A stretch of DNA of 10,547 bases from Deltaproteobacteria bacterium (GTDB lineage Bacteria > Desulfobacterota > DSM-4660 > Desulfatiglandales > HGW-15): positions 1-10,547 of the forward strand of contig JAFDHB010000123.1 in assembly GCA_019308985.1 (NCBI GenBank), in the 5' to 3' direction. The translations under genes were made by a program, and so were the position numbers. A model generated the notes under the pieces. The model had not been told where the DNA came from. It ran no database searches and was given only the letters and a program-made list of their open reading frames with translations. Shown here piece by piece: positions 7,042 through 10,547 of the stretch. Position 1 is the first letter of the stretch, and every line of letters begins with the position of its first letter.

Positions 7042-7076
7042 ACTGCATATAATAACAATAGTTCAAAAAAAAGCAA
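7042..7076 (-). promoter_or_regulatory. Candidate kaiC operon promoter
   Basis: TTGCTT (7076-7071) and TATTAT (7054-7049) are 16 nt apart, predicting a start near 7042 and a leader of about 290 nt. The -10 is good (5 of 6) and the -35 partial (3 of 6). Closer alternatives exist, for example TTGCAG with TATTAG near 6870-6840, but they are no better. No sigma54-type GG-N10-GC pair was recognised. Confidence 0.3.
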
Positions 7077-7093
7077 GTGGTTGGCTTTTTGAA
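7062..7093 (-). terminator. Possible lplA terminator
   Basis: About 120 nt past the lplA stop, minus-strand RNA can form AAAAAGC-caaccactt-GCTTTTT and runs directly into a tract of eight T. The stem has only two G-C pairs, so termination would be weak. The T tract overlaps the -35 of the kaiC promoter candidate. The similar sequence on the plus strand makes it bidirectional in shape. Confidence 0.35.
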
Positions 7094-7212
7094 AGAGGAT
7101 AGAAAGAGGCTTGGGGATCTGTTGGAACCCCGTCCAAACCAGGCCCCGGCGGGATGGAAAGAGATTCCTGAGGCACCAAACCTCTGAATAGGGCTAAATT
7201 GTCACGAAAAAG

Positions 7213-8265
7213 CTAAACTTTGAGGATTTTCATCCAATCATCGACCTGGATGCCCGGGGTCTCGATCCCCTTTTCCTCGTACCACCTTTCCACCACAGAC
7301 CCGGCTGCCCACACCTCTCTTCCTTGGAGGGATCGCTCCAGCCACTCGACTCCCTTCTCGGGGAAGCAGAAAAAATCCCCCGAGAAATAGACCTTCTGGA
7401 ATTTCCCCTCCTTGACCACGAGATCTGCCCGGATCAACCCTCCCCGTGCCTTGTGCACCCTTTGGAGGACCTGTGCCCCGGCGCTGATCTTGACTTCCCT
7501 GCCTCCTGCCCCCTTTCTCCTGGTCTGGTAGAGCCATGGGTCGTTGTTCATCTCCTCTTCCAGGCTGTCCATTTTTTCCTGAAGCACCCTGTCTTTCGCC
7601 GCAGGCTCCATGGGCCCTGCCACCCTTGCGAACTCATCCGCCATGATTTTGTTCAGGGTAGATTCGTCCCACTTCGATGCCTCTTCAGGTCCAAGCTCCC
7701 TCCTGATGGTGCTGAGGTTTTCCCTGAGAGTCTTGTGGACCTTGTCGCGGAACTTCTCGTCAGGGACCCTTAAGACCCGGCTCATCATGTCGTAGTTGAA
7801 ATCAACGATGAGGTTGCCCACGAAGACGATGCAATCCCCGATCTCCGCAGCGCCCGTACCGGATATCTTCCGGTTTCCCGCGACCACATCATTGACGGGC
7901 TTGTATTCCGCCTGGATTCCTATGTGGCGATAGGTGTTGATCACCGGTTGGAGGAATTTCTTGTAGAAGGCCTCTTTGCTTCTGGGAACAATGGGGTTTT
8001 TTCTTTTGAGAATCAGTTGGAAAAAGAGTTGGTCACCGTCCAGGTATACCGCACCTCCCCCGACCTCCCTCCGAAAGACGGGGATACCCCTGTCCCGGCA
8101 AAACTCCATGTCCACCTCCTGTTCCGCGTCCTGGTGGAACCCTATGCATACATAAGGGGTTTCAGGAGATACCAGGCTCAGGGCCTCCCTGCCCGACCTG
8201 GCCAGGGCATGGTAAATGGTCTGTGTTTCGTGCCAGGGTATTTTGCCCAGGTTGTAGAGTTTCAT
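7213..8265 (-). CDS. lplA: Lipoate-protein ligase A
   Basis: 350-residue enzyme that activates lipoate (or octanoate) with ATP and transfers it to a lysine of lipoyl carrier proteins in the cytoplasm. The BPL/LplA/LipB catalytic fold shows RREVGGGAVYLDGDQLFFQL (65-84), matching the family RRxxGGGxVxxD/H loop. It also shows NDVVAGNRKISGTGAAEIGD (125-144), with the conserved K133 in the KxSG motif, and the strand CIVFVGNLIVDFN. A helical linker (about 185-250) leads to a C-terminal accessory domain (about 255-345; ARGGLIRADLVVKEGKFQKVYFSGDFF), so adenylation and transfer parts are both on one chain. The ATG at 8265 follows TAAGGAG by 8 nt. It is the third gene after the GcvH-like carrier and the Fe-S protein, and the carrier is its probable substrate. 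A 184-bp gap with a short tandem repeat separates it from the Fe-S gene. Confidence 0.94.
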   Translation of the reverse strand: MKLYNLGKIPWHETQTIYHALARSGREALSLVSPETPYVCIGFHQDAEQEVDMEFCRDRGIPVFRREVGGGAVYLDGDQLFFQLILKRKNPIVPRSKEAFYKKFLQPVINTYRHIGIQAEYKPVNDVVAGNRKISGTGAAEIGDCIVFVGNLIVDFNYDMMSRVLRVPDEKFRDKVHKTLRENLSTIRRELGPEEASKWDESTLNKIMADEFARVAGPMEPAAKDRVLQEKMDSLEEEMNNDPWLYQTRRKGAGGREVKISAGAQVLQRVHKARGGLIRADLVVKEGKFQKVYFSGDFFCFPEKGVEWLERSLQGREVWAAGSVVERWYEEKGIETPGIQVDDWMKILKV

Positions 8266-8362
8266 GATCAGATCTCCTTAACAGGGTGTTGCCGTCTCTC
8301 CACCGACGCGGTCGGCTCGCTCCATATCCCAGGAGAGGTACAAAGTTCGAAGATCCGACACC

Positions 8363-8408
8363 GCCGGTCTTCGGTCGCCGGTCTACGGTCCTCCGTCCGC
8401 GGTCGTCG
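8363..8408. repeat. 14-bp tandem repeat, about 3 copies
   Basis: Units GCCGGTCTTCGGTC (8363-8376) and GCCGGTCTACGGTC (8377-8390) differ at one base. A third, more diverged copy, CTCCGTCCGCGGTC (8391-8404), and a partial GTCGGTCAT follow. It lies between the Fe-S gene and lplA. It translates as an RRPxTED-like low-complexity peptide in one minus frame, but nothing suggests it is coding. Confidence 0.7.
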
Positions 8409-8449
8409 GTCATCCCCGCCGAATGACTCGACAGGCCATGCCAATACCT

Positions 8450-9637
8450 CTACCTTCGAAGTGCCCTCAGGACCAGCTGGGTAATATCCATGACCTCCAG
8501 GGGGACCTTGTTCCGCTTCACATAGGTGGTCATGGTCCTCACGCATTGCTGGCAAGACGTGACGACAGCCTGAGCACCCGTTTCCAATACCTCCTGGATC
8601 TTCCTCTTGGAAATCTCTGTGGAGAGTTTTGGGTCGATCATTTCGAGGTTGCCTCCTCCTCCGCAACACCGGGTGTTTTCCCTGTTCCTGGCAAGCTCCA
8701 CAAGCCTTACCCCGGGTATTGCCCGGATAACCTTTCTGGGGTCCTCAAAGACCCTGGCTCCACGGCCAAGGTCACAGGGGTCATGGTAGGTGACTTTCAA
8801 AGGCAGCGTTTTGAGGGCGATAAATTTCCCCCTGATCAACTCAAATAGAAACTGGGTGGCATGGGTCAGTTGAAATTCACGGGGGTAGTACTCCCGCCAC
8901 ATCTGGTAACAGGTAGGACAGGCAAAGACAATCCGACGGCTCCCTTTTCGCCTTACGGCCTCCATGTTATGTCCTATGAACTCCCTGGCCGTCTCCTTCA
9001 AACCGGCGCCCAACAAAGGGAAACCGCAACACCATTCCTCTTCGCCCAGGAGGGTGAAATCGATTCCTCCCGTATCCATGATTTCCGCAAGGGCCATGGG
9101 AATCTTCTGGGCCATGGGGAAATAGGCGGCCACGCACCCGGTGAAGTAGGTGATTTGGGCCTTATCCTTGATGAGTTCCTTCCTGGGCCTGTACCGCATG
9201 TCCTCTGTCCATTCGGCTCGTTCTTCGTTGTCCTCGGCAAAGACGTTGCGGCTCCCCTGGAGGTTGTCTCGAATCATCTCTATCTTTCCCGGATAGGCCT
9301 CGGAATGGACCATGTCTTGCCGGAGCGAGATCCAGAGGTTTTTTAGGCGAATGCCCACGGGACAGATTTCCTCGCAGTTGCCGCAGAGGGTGCACCTGAA
9401 TACGGTTTCAGAAAAGGGTTTCAGTTCACCCCCGGTAGGCCCCCTTCTCCCCAGGATCTTGCCTGCCAGGCTTCCTCTCTTCTTGACCACCTCCCTCAGG
9501 CCCTTGATTCTGTACACCCCCGACAACTCGCCCCTGCCCGAGGCGGTTACGGCAGGGCATACCTCGGCGCACAGCTGGCACCCGGTACAGGCCCCCAGCT
9601 CTAAAAGTTGCCTCACGCTGTAGTCTCTATTGGCCAT
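8450..9637 (-). CDS. HdrD/GlpC-type (Fe-S)-binding oxidoreductase subunit with two CCG domains
   Basis: 395-residue cytoplasmic protein, with no membrane segment seen. Two N-terminal 4Fe-4S motifs have cysteines at 17, 20, 23, 27 (CTGCQLCAEVCP) and 82, 85, 88, 92 (CTLCGNCEEICP). Two CCG domains follow: C168, C203-C204 (EEWCCGFPLLGAG) and C240/C243 (CPTC); then C288, C324-C325 (NTRCCGGGGN) and C362/C365 (CQQC). This is the HdrC-HdrB fused arrangement of HdrD-like proteins, also seen in GlpC and lactate/glycolate oxidase Fe-S subunits. CCG domains can hold a noncubane 4Fe-4S cluster that acts on disulfides. It starts 21 bp after the GcvH-like gene, with AAGGA 4 nt before the ATG, so the two are co-transcribed. 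A dithiol/disulfide reaction on the lipoyl group of the neighbour is a reasonable inference; the partner reductase is not in the window. Confidence 0.88.
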   Translation of the reverse strand: MANRDYSVRQLLELGACTGCQLCAEVCPAVTASGRGELSGVYRIKGLREVVKKRGSLAGKILGRRGPTGGELKPFSETVFRCTLCGNCEEICPVGIRLKNLWISLRQDMVHSEAYPGKIEMIRDNLQGSRNVFAEDNEERAEWTEDMRYRPRKELIKDKAQITYFTGCVAAYFPMAQKIPMALAEIMDTGGIDFTLLGEEEWCCGFPLLGAGLKETAREFIGHNMEAVRRKGSRRIVFACPTCYQMWREYYPREFQLTHATQFLFELIRGKFIALKTLPLKVTYHDPCDLGRGARVFEDPRKVIRAIPGVRLVELARNRENTRCCGGGGNLEMIDPKLSTEISKRKIQEVLETGAQAVVTSCQQCVRTMTTYVKRNKVPLEVMDITQLVLRALRR

Positions 9638-9658
9638 GCAGTCCTTGGTCTCCAGTTC

Positions 9659-10090
9659 TTATTTCTCCGCCTCTTTGGAATACTTTTCTATGTCTGCCAG
9701 GATCCATTTCTCAATGGCCTCTGCTCCACGGATCAGGCTGGCCAGTTCTCCCTTGTCATCAGGCCGGATCTTGAACATCCACCCTTCGCCGTAGCAATCC
9801 TCGTTAATAAGTGTAGGGTCTATTTCCAGTTCTTCGTTGATCTCCACCAGTTCCCCGTTGACCGGGGCGTAGATCTTCCCCAGCCATTTGCCTGATTCCA
9901 TCTTCGCGAAGGATTTTCCCGCCTTCAGGTTCTTTCCTTCAGGCGGCAATTGCACATAGACAATTTCACCAGCCATCTTTTGGCCAAAGTCGTCCAAGCC
10001 CATCACGAGCAGGTCCCCCTCCTCCTTGACCCAAAAGTGGTGTTCCTCGTAGTAGAGATCCTCTGGCATGTTATAACCTTGGATTTCCAT
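9659..10090 (-). CDS. GcvH-like lipoyl carrier protein (GcvH or LbpA type)
   Basis: 143-residue lipoyl-domain protein. MPEDLYYEEHHFWVKEEGDLLVMGLDDFGQKMAGEIVYVQLP is the standard GcvH N-terminal half. AKMESGKWLGKIYAPVNGELVEIN carries the predicted lipoyl lysine K68 (ESGK, against ESVKAAS in glycine-cleavage H proteins). GEGWMFKIRP is the usual C-terminal strand, followed by a charged helix of about 30 residues, so the protein is slightly longer than typical GcvH (about 125-130). The chosen ATG at 10090 has GGAGG 9 nt before it. The longer frame would start at a GTG inside a repeat and is rejected. No gcvT or gcvP is present. The neighbours are an HdrD-like protein and lplA, as in lipoate-binding proteins of the sHdr sulfur-oxidation pathway. 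A role outside glycine cleavage is therefore plausible but unproven. Confidence 0.9.
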   Translation of the reverse strand: MEIQGYNMPEDLYYEEHHFWVKEEGDLLVMGLDDFGQKMAGEIVYVQLPPEGKNLKAGKSFAKMESGKWLGKIYAPVNGELVEINEELEIDPTLINEDCYGEGWMFKIRPDDKGELASLIRGAEAIEKWILADIEKYSKEAEK

Positions 10091-10131
10091 CCCTCTCTCC
10101 CTCCTTTCGTTTTTCAGCCAGGTTTGACACG

Positions 10132-10252
10132 CTCGTAAAAAGTCGCCCACTCGTCATGCCGGACTTGATCCGGCATCCAGAACCATTTGAAAAAACTGGA
10201 TTCCCGCCTTCGCGGGAATGACGCCGAGGGACATTTTGTGACTTTTTACGAG
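10132..10252. mobile_element. MITE-like palindromic element
   Basis: A 121-bp non-coding unit bounded by perfect 13-bp terminal inverted repeats, CTCGTAAAAAGTC (10132-10144) and GACTTTTTACGAG (10240-10252). Inside are two perfect 8-bp hairpins, ATGCCGGA-CTTGA-TCCGGCAT (10156-10176) and ATTCCCGC-CTTC-GCGGGAAT (10200-10219), within a further CGTCAT/ATGACG pairing. No target-site duplication is evident. It sits 41 bp upstream of the GcvH-like start codon, so it lies in that operon's promoter or leader. Confidence 0.7.
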
Positions 10253-10296
10253 TCCATCAAGTTTGAACATGATGACATAATCTTGGACACTCTGTC

Positions 10297-10317
10297 ATTC
10301 CGGGCTTGACCCGGAAT
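10297..10317. repeat. REP-like palindrome
   Basis: ATTCCGGG-CTTGA-CCCGGAAT is a perfect 8-bp stem with the same CTTGA loop as the left hairpin of the nearby MITE-like element, set in the same context (GTCAT before, CCAG after). It looks like a member of the same dispersed repeat family. Confidence 0.6.
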
Positions 10318-10336
10318 CCAGGTCTCTTCTGGATTC

Positions 10337-10362
10337 CTTGTCCCTGCTATTGCAGGGACAAG
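10337..10362. repeat. Perfect 11-bp hairpin
   Basis: CTTGTCCCTGC-TATT-GCAGGGACAAG, a perfect 11-bp stem with a 4-nt loop. It follows the REP-like palindrome by 19 bp and may be the second half of the same unit. It has no T tract on either strand, so it is not an obvious terminator. Confidence 0.6.
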
Positions 10363-10374
10363 TTTCGCAGGAAT

Positions 10375-10420
10375 AACGAAATCCATGCTACCTAAGACGC
10401 AATGCATGGAATTTCGTTTT
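10375..10420 (+). terminator. Long AT-rich hairpin with T tract (possible terminator)
   Basis: AACGAAATCCATGC (10375-10388) pairs with GCATGGAATTTCGTT (10404-10418), with one bulged base, around a 15-nt loop. On the plus strand it runs into TTTTT. It resembles a factor-independent terminator by shape, but no plus-strand gene precedes it in the window. It may instead be a repeat end or a terminator acting on something beyond the right edge. Confidence 0.3.
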
Positions 10421-10547
10421 TGTGTAACACCTAAGCCTTTTGAAATGCCTCCTCAGATAGGGAGAACGGGTGATGATGCCTTTTCTGGAGTGACTGGCGG
10501 GAGGGCGCCGTCTTTTCGCGACTTGTCAGTGGGGGAAACCCCTGGCC
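10421..10547. other. Right-edge stretch without an assignable gene
   Basis: Two minus frames stay open to the edge, ending at a TAG at 10431-10433 and at a TGA near 10452, but neither shows a recognisable domain. A short GGGG-AAA-CCCC hairpin lies at 10532-10542. Nothing here can be assigned from the visible sequence. Confidence 0.3.

Noticed and set aside
8268..8449. Reading frame encoding RRPxTED-like repeats after the Fe-S gene
   Set aside because: It is a translation artefact of the 14-bp tandem repeat and out of frame with the Fe-S protein, which stops at 8450.
8266..8449. CRISPR array
   Set aside because: The repeated units are contiguous 14-mers without spacers and no cas genes are present.
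10091..10150. N-terminal extension of the GcvH-like protein beginning at a GTG
   Set aside because: The extra 20 codons run into the terminal repeat of the MITE-like element, while the ATG at 10090 has a good GGAGG and matches the usual GcvH start.
10431..10547. Possible C-terminal end of a minus-strand gene entering from the right (38 codons ending SEEAFQKA)
   Set aside because: Another minus frame is also open over most of the same stretch, and neither has a recognisable motif; this length can be open by chance.

Overview
The window reads almost entirely on the minus strand (right to left). It looks like a chromosomal segment of an anaerobic, moderately GC-rich bacterium, most likely a Desulfobacterota/deltaproteobacterial lineage. 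That placement is inference: it rests on a GcvH-like protein next to an HdrD-type Fe-S protein and a lipoate ligase, on GTCATTCCGG-type dispersed palindromes, and on a non-cyanobacterial Kai cluster. No rRNA or tRNA is present to test it.

From right to left on the minus strand: (i) 10547-10091 has no clear gene but is packed with palindromes, including a MITE-like element with 13-bp terminal inverted repeats just upstream of the next gene. (ii) 10090-7213 is a likely three-gene unit: a lipoyl-carrier GcvH-like protein, a two-CCG-domain/two-4Fe4S protein of the HdrD/GlpC type, and lipoate-protein ligase A, which could charge the carrier. (iii) 7212-6753 is a 460-bp intergenic region with a possible lplA terminator, a possible kaiC promoter and adjacent hairpins. 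(iv) 6752-2318 is a tight operon: kaiC, kaiB, a second divergent kaiB, and a soluble PAS hybrid histidine kinase with a C-terminal receiver. No kaiA is present, and the KaiC tail that binds KaiA in cyanobacteria is replaced by a roughly 95-residue charged coiled coil. (v) 2317-1939 is a 379-bp gap holding a promoter candidate and a strongly foldable RNA element before folD. (vi) 1938-1030 is folD. (vii) 867-1 is the N-terminal part of an IS1380-type transposase cut by the window edge. Its leader carries an inverted repeat that would hide the ribosome binding site in read-through transcripts.

The most interesting items are the KaiA-less KaiC/KaiB/KaiB'/hybrid-kinase module (a candidate timing or stress-signalling device), the structured RNA ahead of folD, the lipoyl carrier/Hdr-like/lipoate ligase module, and the self-masking transposase leader. 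Start codons were revised for three genes: the kinase (the longest frame would begin at ATT), kaiB1 and the gcvH-like gene (the longest frame begins at a GTG inside the MITE-like repeat).
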